A DNA stretch of 11,060 bases from an uncultured Eubacteriales bacterium (GCA_900554855.1 USIZ01000018.1:1-11060), one strand, 5' to 3'. Positions 1 to 6,960 are shown, counted from the stretch's first letter. Numbers and translations are program-made. Notes: a model not told the origin generated them from the letters alone.

Positions 1-780
1 AACGACTATGCCGCTCGGATCGGCATGAATGACAGTCATTTTTCCAACCCTCATGGACTGGATGCGGAAGATCATTATTCCACTGCCCACGATATGGCGC
101 GCCTGATGATCCACGCCATGCAGAACGAGACGTTTTGCCAGATCGGCCACACCCGTCATATTGAGATTGATGGCTTTGACCTCTACTTCCACAATAAGCT
201 GCTGAACCTGTATGAGTATTGCGTCAACGGAAAAACCGGTTATACGGCGGCGGCAGGCCGGACTTTGGTGACGGCGGCAGAGAAAGACGGACATCAGCTG
301 GTGGCTGTCACCCTGAATGCACCGGATGACTGGAACGACCAGATCGCCATGTATGAGTATGCCTATGCCCACTACACACCGCGCCGCCTCTGTGCGGCGG
401 GCGACTGTTTCAGTACGATGTCCCTGACCGGGGCGGAGCGTGCGGTGCCGGTGTATTATACGAAAACGATCGACTACCTGGTCAATGCGGGAGAACGGGT
501 GGATCAGAACATTTACCTGAACCGGAGCCTGACTGAAAGTCTTGAGAAGGGGGTACTGGTCGGCAGAGTGGTGTTCTGCGTGAATGGCCAGTATGCCGGG
601 ACCAGCTACCTGATCTCAGGGGCATATGCCGATGCAGCGGGCAAGGAGGTGTCAGCCAATTGGAAGAACGGCTTCAAAAATTCCTGTCGTCTCGCGGGAT
701 TGTATCCCGACGCTCAGCCGAGCGGTACATACAGGATGGACGGGTTACTGTCAACGGCGTTCTGGCACAACTGGGGATGA
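1..780 (+). CDS. dacF: D-alanyl-D-alanine carboxypeptidase, DacF/PBP5 type (5' partial)
   Basis: This is the C-terminal part of a penicillin-binding-protein-type DD-carboxypeptidase, which removes the terminal D-Ala from peptidoglycan pentapeptides outside the cell. The frame is open from base 1, so the signal peptide, the SxxK serine and the SxN motif lie upstream. What is visible is the family stretch GMNDSHFSNPHG with HYSTAHDMARL after it, then the KTG active-site triad (232-240) followed by GYTAAAGRTLV. After about base 400 comes the beta-rich C-terminal domain, ending near AGTSYLISGAY. The family normally ends in an amphipathic or hydrophobic membrane anchor. Here the last 40 residues (660-780) are read from inside the next gene in another frame, are not hydrophobic, and look like read-through. 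The active form may therefore be poorly anchored. In related Clostridia dacF sits with scpA/scpB and rluB, which fits the next gene. Identity is secure; the fate of the C-terminus is unclear. Confidence 0.9.
   Translation, partial: NDYAARIGMNDSHFSNPHGLDAEDHYSTAHDMARLMIHAMQNETFCQIGHTRHIEIDGFDLYFHNKLLNLYEYCVNGKTGYTAAAGRTLVTAAEKDGHQLVAVTLNAPDDWNDQIAMYEYAYAHYTPRRLCAAGDCFSTMSLTGAERAVPVYYTKTIDYLVNAGERVDQNIYLNRSLTESLEKGVLVGRVVFCVNGQYAGTSYLISGAYADAAGKEVSANWKNGFKNSCRLAGLYPDAQPSGTYRMDGLLSTAFWHNWG
642..649 (+). promoter_or_regulatory. Shine-Dalgarno that sets the TTG start of rluB
   Basis: AAGGAGGT is a near-complete match to the anti-SD and lies 10 bases before TTG 660, inside the dacF reading frame. 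No ATG or GTG in the rluB frame gives an S4 domain of normal length, so this site decides the start. Confidence 0.75.
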
Positions 781-1409
781 AGGTGGACCCGGAGCGGGAT
801 TCCGTTGCCGTAGATGGTGTGACGGTAACTGCACAGCCGCCAAAATGCTATCTGATGCTCAATAAACCCCGGGGCTATGTGACCACGCTCTCGGATGAGC
901 GGGGCAGGCGTACCGCTGCAGAACTGGTACGCGGCTGCGGCGTTCGGGTCTGGCCGATAGGTCGGTTGGATATGTATTCAGAGGGGCTGCTGCTGTTTAC
1001 CAATGACGGGGCATTTACCCAGCTGCTGGAGCACCCAAAGGGTGACGTGGAAAAGGAATACCTTGTCCGGGTGGATCACTGCGACAAGAAGGCACTTCAG
1101 ATCCTGCGCGGGCCGCTTTCACTGGATGGTCGGCGGTTGGCCCCCGCTCAGGTGGAGCTCGTTTCCCGGGAGACGGACAGCGCACTGCTGCGCTTCGTGA
1201 TCCATGAGGGGAAAAACCGGCAGATCCGCCGTATGTGCGAGTACGCCGGTGTGCGGGTACTTCGGCTGAAGCGTATCAGAGAGGGAGCAATGCAGCTGGG
1301 TGATTTGAAGCCTGGCGAATGGCGCTTGCTCAAAAAAGAAGAGGTTCAAGGAGCATTTTCTGGCGCACGCAGCATGAAAATGAAAAATGATGCAGGTCAA
1401 TCAGAATAA
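660..1409 (+). CDS. rluB: rRNA pseudouridine synthase, RsuA/RluB family
   Basis: Converts a specific uridine in rRNA to pseudouridine; the RluB type acts on 23S rRNA near the peptidyl-transferase region. The 249-residue product has an N-terminal S4 RNA-binding domain (about 1-50, RLQKFLSSRGIVSRRSAE) and then the catalytic domain (about 63-230). It contains the family signature GRLDMYSEGLLLFTNDG with catalytic Asp104, and the later EGKNRQIRRM motif. The start is TTG at 660: the S4 domain begins at once, and AAGGAGGT (642-649) lies 10 bases upstream. The gene overlaps the end of the carboxypeptidase gene by 121 bases, much longer than normal coupling overlaps. The final 20 or so residues are charged and probably disordered. 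RluB is preferred over RsuA from Gram-positive context, but the exact target nucleotide cannot be read from the sequence. Confidence 0.92.
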   Translation: MEERLQKFLSSRGIVSRRSAERYIQDGRVTVNGVLAQLGMKVDPERDSVAVDGVTVTAQPPKCYLMLNKPRGYVTTLSDERGRRTAAELVRGCGVRVWPIGRLDMYSEGLLLFTNDGAFTQLLEHPKGDVEKEYLVRVDHCDKKALQILRGPLSLDGRRLAPAQVELVSRETDSALLRFVIHEGKNRQIRRMCEYAGVRVLRLKRIREGAMQLGDLKPGEWRLLKKEEVQGAFSGARSMKMKNDAGQSE

Positions 1410-1424
1410 ACTTGCAAAAACAGC

Positions 1425-1453
1425 TTGCTTTTTGGCGCGGGAAACGGTATTAT
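1425..1453 (+). promoter_or_regulatory. sigma-A-type promoter of the rpiR-to-ispH/S1 operon
   Basis: A -35 box TTGCTT (1425-1430) and a -10 box TATTAT (1448-1453) are separated by exactly 17 bases in the 96-base gap after rluB. Transcription would start near 1460, just before a perfect inverted repeat. No convincing terminator for the dacF-rluB unit is visible in front of it, only weak AT-rich pairing around 1414-1434, so some read-through is possible. Confidence 0.6.
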
Positions 1454-1465
1454 GTGTTCAGATTA

Positions 1466-1486
1466 TTTTCTGCCAGAGGCAGAAAA
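1466..1486. promoter_or_regulatory. perfect 9-bp inverted repeat in the rpiR leader; candidate operator
   Basis: TTTTCTGCC (1466-1474), the spacer AGA, then GGCAGAAAA (1478-1486) form a flawless palindrome. It lies between the predicted transcription start and the ribosome-binding site of rpiR. RpiR/MurR regulators bind palindromic operators and often sit beside their own site, so autoregulation is a reasonable inference. It could also act as an RNA hairpin in the leader. It lacks the following T-run needed for a terminator. Confidence 0.5.
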
Positions 1487-1505
1487 GCCAGGTTAGGTGA
1501 TAAAA

Positions 1506-2405
1506 ATGGCGAAAGACATTCTGACACATATTCAGGAGAATATGACCTCCTTTTCCAAAGGCCAAAAACTGATTGCAAATTTTATCCTCTCGTCCTACGA
1601 TAAGGCCGCCTTTATGACCGCCTGCAAGCTGGGCAAGACGGTCAATGTCAGCGAATCCACTGTGGTTCGTTTTGCGGCAGAGCTTGGCTATGACGGGTAC
1701 CCCAGTATGCAGAAGGCACTGCAGGAAATGATCCGCAATAAGCTGACCTCGATCCAGCGCATTGAGGTATCTAATGACCGCATCGGAGATCAGGACATTA
1801 TGTCCATGGTCATGCAGTCGGACATCGAAAAGATCCGCCTTACGCTGGAGGAGACGGATCGCACCAGCTTCAGCCGTGCGGTGGAGGCGATCTCCTCGGC
1901 CCGCCGGGTCTATATTCTCGGTGTCCGCTCTGCCAGTGCGCTGGCCAACTTCATGAGCTTTTATTTCACATTCATTTTCGACAATGTGGTCCATGTGGAT
2001 ACTACGTCGATCAGCGAGGTGTTTGAGCAGGTCATGCGCATCGGTCCGGACGACGTGCTCATCGGCCTGAGCTTCCCGCGCTATTCCAAACGTACGGTCA
2101 AGGCCATGCAGTATGCCAAGAAGCAGGGCGCGACAGTGATTGCTATTACAGACAGCGATGTCTCTCCGCTGGCGAATATTGCGGATGTATCCCTGTTTGC
2201 CAAGAGTGATATGGCCTCCTTTGTAGACTCTCTTGTGGCACCTTTGAGTCTGGTCAATGCGCTTATTGTGGCGGTGAGCCGGGTTAAGAACGATCAGCTG
2301 GAAGCCACCTTCGGCAAGCTTGAGAGCATTTGGGCTGAGTATGAGGTCTATGAGCCCTCCGCCGGAGAGGAAACTGCAAGTGACGGAAAAACTGATTTAC
2401 ATTAA
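1506..2405 (+). CDS. MurR/RpiR-family transcriptional regulator (HTH + SIS)
   Basis: A sugar-phosphate-responsive DNA-binding regulator of 299 residues. The N-terminal HTH_6 domain spans about 1-78, with the recognition helix in NVSESTVVRFAAELGYDGYPS (about 47-67). The C-terminal SIS domain (about 120-260) shows RVYILGVRSASALA and then LIGLSFPRYSKRTVKAMQYAKKQGA, the phosphosugar-binding fold without isomerase features. I chose ATG 1506, which has AGGTGA (1495-1500) 5 bases upstream and gives a family-typical N-terminus; GTG 1497 in the same frame would overlap that Shine-Dalgarno. It leads the operon and is preceded by a promoter and a perfect palindrome, so it may control itself and the genes behind it. 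No sugar-catabolic gene is nearby, so the ligand cannot be guessed. Confidence 0.9.
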   Translation: MAKDILTHIQENMTSFSKGQKLIANFILSSYDKAAFMTACKLGKTVNVSESTVVRFAAELGYDGYPSMQKALQEMIRNKLTSIQRIEVSNDRIGDQDIMSMVMQSDIEKIRLTLEETDRTSFSRAVEAISSARRVYILGVRSASALANFMSFYFTFIFDNVVHVDTTSISEVFEQVMRIGPDDVLIGLSFPRYSKRTVKAMQYAKKQGATVIAITDSDVSPLANIADVSLFAKSDMASFVDSLVAPLSLVNALIVAVSRVKNDQLEATFGKLESIWAEYEVYEPSAGEETASDGKTDLH

Positions 2406-2429
2406 AAATCATCACTGTGGAGGTTTGCT

Positions 2430-3686
2430 TTGAAAGAACGTCCTTCTGTGATCATCGTGGGCGGAGGCGCAGCCGGCATGATGGCCGCGCACTCCGCCGT
2501 TTGCGCGGGTGCGGCGGTCACGCTGATCGAGCGCAATGAAAAGATGGGTCGCAAGCTATACATTACAGGCAAGGGTCGGTGCAATCTGACCAACAACTGT
2601 ACCGCAGAAACAGTTTTGCAGAATGTGCCCCGCAACGCCAAATTCCTTTACAGCGCCATGGAGCAGTTCCCACCGGACAAGACCATGGAGTTTTTCGCGT
2701 CTCAAGGCTTGAAGCTCAAAACAGAGCGGGGAAACCGTGTGTTTCCATGCTCTGACAAGGCTGCGGATGTGATCGATACTCTGTTCTTTGCGCTGAAGCG
2801 AGAACGGGTACACTTTATCCATGGCCGGGTGTGCGATCTGATGCTGTCGGACGGCGCGGTCAAGGGCGTTGTGCTGGAGAATGGAACGCAGCTGGAGGCA
2901 GACTGCGTCGTGTTGGCTACCGGCGGTTGTTCCTATCCGCTGACCGGCTCTTCGGGAGACGGTTATCGGCTGGCGGAATCGGCAGGGCATACGGTCATCG
3001 AGCCCAAGGCATCTCTGATCCCGCTGGTAGAGGACGGTGCGGACTGTGCCCGTATGCAGGGGCTTGCGCTGAAAAATATTGAGATCAAGGTGCGCAATCA
3101 AAAAAAGAAGGTCGTCTTTCAAGAGTTCGGCGAACTGCTGTTTACCCATTTTGGCCTGTCCGGCCCGTTGATTTTGAGTGCCAGCGCTCATATGCGCAAT
3201 TTTGAGAAGGAACGCTACACTGTTTCCATTGACCTCAAGCCTGCGCTGGACGAGAAAAAGCTGGATGAGCGGATCCTGCGGGATTTTGCAGAAAATCAGA
3301 ATCGTGAATTTGCCAATTCACTGGGTGCTTTGCTGCCCAGACTGATGATTCCGGTGATCGTGGAACGCACGGGGATCGTGCTGGAAAAACGGGTGCACGA
3401 CCTGACGAAGGGAGAGCGCCGCACTCTGTTGGAGACAATCAAACGCTTTGATATTCCAATCGCTGGCACACGCCCGGTGTCGGAGGCCATTGTGACCAGC
3501 GGCGGCATCAAGGTGTCGGAGATCAATCCGTCCACAATGGGATCTAAAAAATGCTCTGGCCTTTATTTTGCCGGGGAGCTGATCGACGTGGACGCCTATA
3601 CCGGCGGCTTTAATTTGCAGATCGCGTGGGCGACCGGCCATATGGCCGGAGTTCATGCTGCACGATCAAAGGAGGAAACAATATGA
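2430..3686 (+). CDS. BaiN/HI0933-like FAD-dependent oxidoreductase
   Basis: A 418-residue flavoprotein of the HI0933/YhiN family (also annotated aminoacetone-oxidase-like; BaiN of Clostridium scindens is a member). It has an N-terminal Rossmann motif IIVGGGAAGMMAA (about 8-20) for FAD and the family signature GRKLYITGKGRCNLTNN (about 40-56). A second nucleotide motif ATGGCSYPLTGSSGDGY lies at about 163-179. The C-terminal FAD-binding segment is FAGELIDVDAYTGGFNLQIAWATGHMAG. The length is normal for the family. The start is TTG 2430, with GGAGG (2419-2423) 6 bases away; the FAD motif begins only 7 residues later, so no earlier start is needed. Its stop overlaps the cmk start in ATGA. The true substrate is unknown. 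The BaiN link to bile-acid dehydroxylation should not be transferred, because no bai genes are seen and the family is widespread in bacteria without that pathway. Confidence 0.88.
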   Translation: MKERPSVIIVGGGAAGMMAAHSAVCAGAAVTLIERNEKMGRKLYITGKGRCNLTNNCTAETVLQNVPRNAKFLYSAMEQFPPDKTMEFFASQGLKLKTERGNRVFPCSDKAADVIDTLFFALKRERVHFIHGRVCDLMLSDGAVKGVVLENGTQLEADCVVLATGGCSYPLTGSSGDGYRLAESAGHTVIEPKASLIPLVEDGADCARMQGLALKNIEIKVRNQKKKVVFQEFGELLFTHFGLSGPLILSASAHMRNFEKERYTVSIDLKPALDEKKLDERILRDFAENQNREFANSLGALLPRLMIPVIVERTGIVLEKRVHDLTKGERRTLLETIKRFDIPIAGTRPVSEAIVTSGGIKVSEINPSTMGSKKCSGLYFAGELIDVDAYTGGFNLQIAWATGHMAGVHAARSKEETI

Positions 3687-4366
3687 ATCAGATCAGTGTG
3701 GCCATCGACGGTCCTTCCGGAGCCGGGAAAAGCACACTGGCGCGTCAGGCGGCCCGCGTGCTGGGCTTTCTCTATGTTGACACCGGCGCAATCTACCGCA
3801 CAGTTGCGCTGGCCTGCCAGCGTAATGGGGTAGATCCGACTGAAGGGGGGCGGGTCGCGGCGCTTCTGCCGGAGCTGAAGATAGATTTGGATTACGGAGA
3901 GGACGGCGCTCAGCGCATGCTGCTCAACGGAGAAGATGTCTCTGATCAGATCCGCACTCCGGAGATCTCCATGCTGACTTCCAAGGTATCCGCTTTGCCT
4001 GAAGTGCGCACTTACCTGCTGGAGAAGCAGCGTGAATTGGCTCGCACTCGCAATGTCATCATGGATGGCCGGGACATCGGTACCGTTGTTCTGCCGGATG
4101 CTACCGTGAAGATTTATCTGACCGCTAAGGCTGAGGCGAGGGCTCAGCGCCGCTGCGCTGAACTGCGCGAGAAGGGGATGGACGTCTCCTTTGAAGAGAT
4201 CCTGCAGGACGTGGAGCAGCGCGATTACAATGATATGCATCGAGATATCTCTCCGCTGCGTCAGGCAGAGGATGCCCGCCTGGTAGACACCACTTTGCTG
4301 GATCTGGAGCAGAGCCTTGATGTGCTGGTCAGTATGATCCGGGAGGGAATTCCCAGTGAAAAATGA
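3683..4366 (+). CDS. cmk: cytidylate kinase
   Basis: Phosphorylates CMP and dCMP with ATP in the cytoplasm, feeding CDP/dCDP pools and recycling CMP released by phospholipid and isoprenoid (IspF step) synthesis. The 227-residue protein has the P-loop GPSGAGKST (10-18), the CMP-site segment LYVDTGAIYRTVAL (30-43) and the strongly conserved MDGRDIGTVVLPDA. The end has RDYNDMHRDISPLRQAEDA, the lid and base-binding region. Start ATG 3683 is preceded by AAAGGAGG (3668-3675) at 7 bases and overlaps the flavoprotein stop (ATGA). An in-frame ATG at 3626 would add 19 residues lying inside the previous gene and is rejected. It overlaps the next gene by 11 bases. The order cmk-plsC-ispH/S1 is common in Clostridia. 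Confidence 0.96.
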   Translation: MNQISVAIDGPSGAGKSTLARQAARVLGFLYVDTGAIYRTVALACQRNGVDPTEGGRVAALLPELKIDLDYGEDGAQRMLLNGEDVSDQIRTPEISMLTSKVSALPEVRTYLLEKQRELARTRNVIMDGRDIGTVVLPDATVKIYLTAKAEARAQRRCAELREKGMDVSFEEILQDVEQRDYNDMHRDISPLRQAEDARLVDTTLLDLEQSLDVLVSMIREGIPSEK

Positions 4367-5009
4367 CCAGAAAGTGAAATACAAACCGCTGAGTAAGCAG
4401 GGGACGGATCGACTCTACCATATTGTGTTCTGGCCTGTCGCCTTTTTCTTCAGCATTTTTCATCCCGTGCGTACCATTGGACGTGAGCGCATCCCGGAGG
4501 GAGCTGCGGTCATCGCGGCCAACCATTCCGCCTACGCGGATCCGATGATGGCGATCATGGCCTTTGGTTATCGCAACCCGCTGCGGATCATGGCCAAGGA
4601 GGAGCTGTTCCATATCCCGGTTTTGGGCTGGCTGCTTATCAAGTTTGGCATGTTTGGCGTTAACCGGGGACAAAGTGATATTTCCGCCATCAAGCGGGCT
4701 ATCAAGGTGCTGAAAGAGGGTTGCAAGCTGATGCTGTTTCCGGAGGGCACCCGTGTCACACGGGACGAGGATCGGCCGGAAGCCAAGACTGGCGTAGTCA
4801 TGTTTGCCCACCGCACCGGCGCACCGCTGATACCGGTGTATATTCCGCGCAGGAAGCACTGGTTCCGCCCTACTTCTGTTATCATCGGCGAGGCGTATTA
4901 TCCGGATCTGCCGGAGAAGCATGCCACGCAGGAGGATTATCAGCGGGTAGCGGATGATCTGATGGAGCGCATTTATGCGCTGAGGGGAGACAGGGAATGC
5001 GGGAAGTGA
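4356..5009 (+). CDS. plsC: 1-acyl-sn-glycerol-3-phosphate acyltransferase
   Basis: Adds the second acyl chain to lysophosphatidic acid to make phosphatidic acid at the inner face of the membrane. The 217-residue protein shows the PlsC/LPLAT motifs in order: motif I NHSAYAD (His57 and Asp62, the HX4D catalytic pair), motif II around FGVNRG (about 100-105), motif III LFPEGTR (127-133, acyl-acceptor phosphate binding) and motif IV with LIPVYI. A hydrophobic stretch (about 22-36) probably forms a membrane-associated segment. The start is GTG 4356, with GGGAGGGA (4341-4348) 7 bases upstream. It overlaps cmk by 11 bases and the ispH fusion by 13, implying translational coupling. The acyl donor (acyl-ACP or acyl-CoA) cannot be told from the sequence. 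Confidence 0.93.
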   Translation: MKNDQKVKYKPLSKQGTDRLYHIVFWPVAFFFSIFHPVRTIGRERIPEGAAVIAANHSAYADPMMAIMAFGYRNPLRIMAKEELFHIPVLGWLLIKFGMFGVNRGQSDISAIKRAIKVLKEGCKLMLFPEGTRVTRDEDRPEAKTGVVMFAHRTGAPLIPVYIPRRKHWFRPTSVIIGEAYYPDLPEKHATQEDYQRVADDLMERIYALRGDRECGK

Positions 5010-6931
5010 TCCTGGCCAAAAGTGCGGGCTTCTGCTATGGCGTTCGGCGTGCGGTTGAGATGGCACAGCGGGAAGCGGAGCGGGGTTCATCCTGCGTGAT
5101 GCTCGGCTCCATCATCCACAACAGCCATGTGGTGGACTACCTTGCCCGGCGCGGGATCCGCCAGATCGACCGGCCGGAGGAGGCGCCGGCGGGAGCCAGC
5201 GTACTGATCCGCTCTCACGGGGAAAGCCGAACGGTCTATCAAACACTTGAGGAGCAGGGGAACCCTGTGCTGGATGCGACCTGTCCCAATGTAGCCCATA
5301 TCCACAAGCTGGTTGCCGAAGCGGAGCGTAAAGGGCGTGTTCCGGTCATTATCGGTGTCCCCAACCACCCGGAGGTGTTGGCTATTGCGGGGTGGTGCGA
5401 TCAGCCTGTTGTGCTGGAAGGTGTGGAATCTCTACAAAAATGGCTGGAAGAAGACCCTTCCAGACGGGAAAAACCACTTACTTTCGTCTCCCAAACCACC
5501 TCTACAAGGGAAATTTGGGAAAATTCTGTGAATTTCGCAAAAAAAGTGTGTACAAACCTTGAAATATTTGATACAATATGTAATGCTACGTTCTGTAGAC
5601 AATCAGAGGCGGTCAAAATAGCCCAAAAATGCGGCGCAATGGTGGTCATTGGCGACCACGCAAGCTCCAATACCAAGCACTTGGTGGAGCTGTGCCGGGC
5701 GCACTGTCCGACTGTTCTGTGGGTCGAACAGGCATCTGAGCTGGATCTGTCAGCGCTGAATGACGTAGCTTGTGTTGGTATCACCGCGGGTGCGTCCACA
5801 CCTGGGTGGATTATAAAGGAGGTCAATGACAAAATGAGTGAAGAAAATCTGGAGATCGAAGAATCCTTCGCTGAGCTGCTGGAGAAGTCGATCAAAACTT
5901 TAAATACAGGAGAGAAGGCCACCGGCGTTGTTGTGAACATCACACCTACCGAGATTCAGGTGGATCTGGGCACCAAGCATGCCGGCTACATTCCTGTGTC
6001 CGAGTATTCTGACGACCCCACTGTCAAGGTTGAGGATTGCGTCAAGGTGGGCGATACCATCGAGGCCATGGTCATGCGCGTCAACGACGGCGAGGGTGTT
6101 GTCACCCTGTCCAAGAAGCGCCTGGACGCCAACAAGAACTGGGAAGAGATCGAGACTGCCAAGGATGAGAAGACCACTGTTGAGGGTCTGGTTGTTGAGG
6201 AGAACAAGGGCGGCGTCGTTGTGAACGTCAAGGGCATCCGTGTCTTTGTCCCCGCTTCTCAGACCGGCCTGCGCCGCAATGAGCCCATGAGCCAGCTGGT
6301 GAAGACCACTGTTCGTCTGCGCATCACCGAGGTCAACCGTTCTCGCCGCCGCGTGGTGGGCTCCATCCGCGCCGTTGCCGCCGAGGAGAAGGCTGCTGCC
6401 GCTGCTCAGATCTGGGACAGCATCGAGGTCGGCAAGCACTACACCGGCACCGTGAAGAGCCTGACTTCTTATGGCGCTTTTGTCGACATCGGCGGTGTGG
6501 ACGGCATGGTCCATATCTCCGAGCTGTCTTGGAGCCGCATCAAGCATCCCTCTGAGGTCGTTTCTGTGGGCGATACCGTTGATGTCTATGTCATCAAGGC
6601 TGACGCCGAGAAGAAGAAGATCTCTCTGGGCATGAAGAATCCCACCGAGAATCCCTGGGAGACCTTCCTGTCCAAGTACGAGGTGGGCGACGAGGCTGAC
6701 GTTAAGATCGTCAAGCTGATGAGCTTCGGCGCTTTTGCCGAGGTCGTTCCCGGGGTGGACGGCCTGATCCACATTTCTCAGATCGCGGATCACCGCGTCG
6801 AGAAGCCTGAGGACGAGCTGGCTGAGGGCGATATCGTCAAGGTGAAGATCACTGACATCAACACCGAGACCAAGAAGATCTCCCTGTCCCGCCGTGCAGT
6901 TCTGCAGGAAGAGGACGATTACGAGGACTAA
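4997..6931 (+). CDS. ispH-rpsA: 4-hydroxy-3-methylbut-2-enyl diphosphate reductase (IspH) fused to four S1 RNA-binding domains
   Basis: A 644-residue two-part protein. Residues 1 to about 277 are IspH, the last MEP-pathway enzyme, which reduces HMBPP to IPP and DMAPP with a [4Fe-4S] cluster. Cluster cysteines are Cys13 (GFCYGV), Cys96 (DATCPN) and Cys195 (DTICNAT). Substrate-site residues include His41, His74, His124 and Glu126 (PNHPEV), with HASSNTKHL and GITAGAST later. Residues about 304-634 hold four S1 OB-folds (about 305-374, 393-460, 479-547 and 562-633). The third and fourth are the best (SYGAFVDIGGVDGMVHISEL; SFGAFAEVVPGVDGLIHISQ). The tail is acidic. This fusion is a known clostridial arrangement. 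ATG 4997 has a purine-rich site AGGGGAGA (4982-4989) and overlaps plsC by 13 bases. There is no stop or frameshift at the junction. An internal Shine-Dalgarno and ATG at 5834 could yield the S1 half alone. Codon use shifts strongly to AAG/GAG/CTG after about 5910, as in highly expressed genes. Confidence 0.95.
   Translation: MREVILAKSAGFCYGVRRAVEMAQREAERGSSCVMLGSIIHNSHVVDYLARRGIRQIDRPEEAPAGASVLIRSHGESRTVYQTLEEQGNPVLDATCPNVAHIHKLVAEAERKGRVPVIIGVPNHPEVLAIAGWCDQPVVLEGVESLQKWLEEDPSRREKPLTFVSQTTSTREIWENSVNFAKKVCTNLEIFDTICNATFCRQSEAVKIAQKCGAMVVIGDHASSNTKHLVELCRAHCPTVLWVEQASELDLSALNDVACVGITAGASTPGWIIKEVNDKMSEENLEIEESFAELLEKSIKTLNTGEKATGVVVNITPTEIQVDLGTKHAGYIPVSEYSDDPTVKVEDCVKVGDTIEAMVMRVNDGEGVVTLSKKRLDANKNWEEIETAKDEKTTVEGLVVEENKGGVVVNVKGIRVFVPASQTGLRRNEPMSQLVKTTVRLRITEVNRSRRRVVGSIRAVAAEEKAAAAAQIWDSIEVGKHYTGTVKSLTSYGAFVDIGGVDGMVHISELSWSRIKHPSEVVSVGDTVDVYVIKADAEKKKISLGMKNPTENPWETFLSKYEVGDEADVKIVKLMSFGAFAEVVPGVDGLIHISQIADHRVEKPEDELAEGDIVKVKITDINTETKKISLSRRAVLQEEDDYED
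5549..5577 (+). promoter_or_regulatory. candidate internal promoter inside ispH, upstream of the S1 part
   Basis: TGTACA (5549-5554, 4 of 6 to the -35 consensus) and TACAAT (5572-5577, 5 of 6 to the -10 consensus) are spaced by 17 bases. They lie in the only clearly AT-rich stretch of the gene (about 5425-5640). A transcript from here would start about 250 bases before the internal ATG at 5834. AT-rich coding DNA often contains such matches by chance, so this is tentative. Confidence 0.3.
5815..5836 (+). promoter_or_regulatory. internal Shine-Dalgarno and ATG at the IspH/S1 junction
   Basis: AAAGGAGGT (5815-5823) is followed 11 bases later by ATG 5834, codon 280 of the fusion and the natural first residue of the S1 segment (MSEENLEIEESFAELLEK). 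Starting here gives a 365-residue four-domain S1 protein. A three-codon frame (ATG 5826, Met-Thr-Lys, stop TGA 5835-5837) overlaps this start as ATGA and could couple initiation. Confidence 0.5.
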
Positions 6932-6960
6932 TTTGATCTCGTAACTTGTTTCAAAGCGCA

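Noticed and set aside
1414..1434. Possible terminator after rluB (CAAAAA/TTTTTG pairing)
   Set aside because: The stem is only about 6 bp of A-T pairs with an 8-base loop and overlaps the -35 box; too weak to call.
1412..1603. Plus-strand 63-codon frame across the rpiR promoter and start
   Set aside because: It covers the promoter, the palindrome and the first codons of a certain gene in another frame; the product has no family features.
2556..3191. Minus-strand open frame of 211 codons within the flavoprotein gene
   Set aside because: It lies fully opposite a clear FAD-protein gene, has no recognisable domain, and is best explained as a shadow of GC-rich codons.
3626..3682. N-terminal extension of cytidylate kinase from ATG 3626
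   Set aside because: The added 19 residues fall inside the flavoprotein gene, and ATG 3683 has a strong Shine-Dalgarno and the standard Cmk N-terminus.
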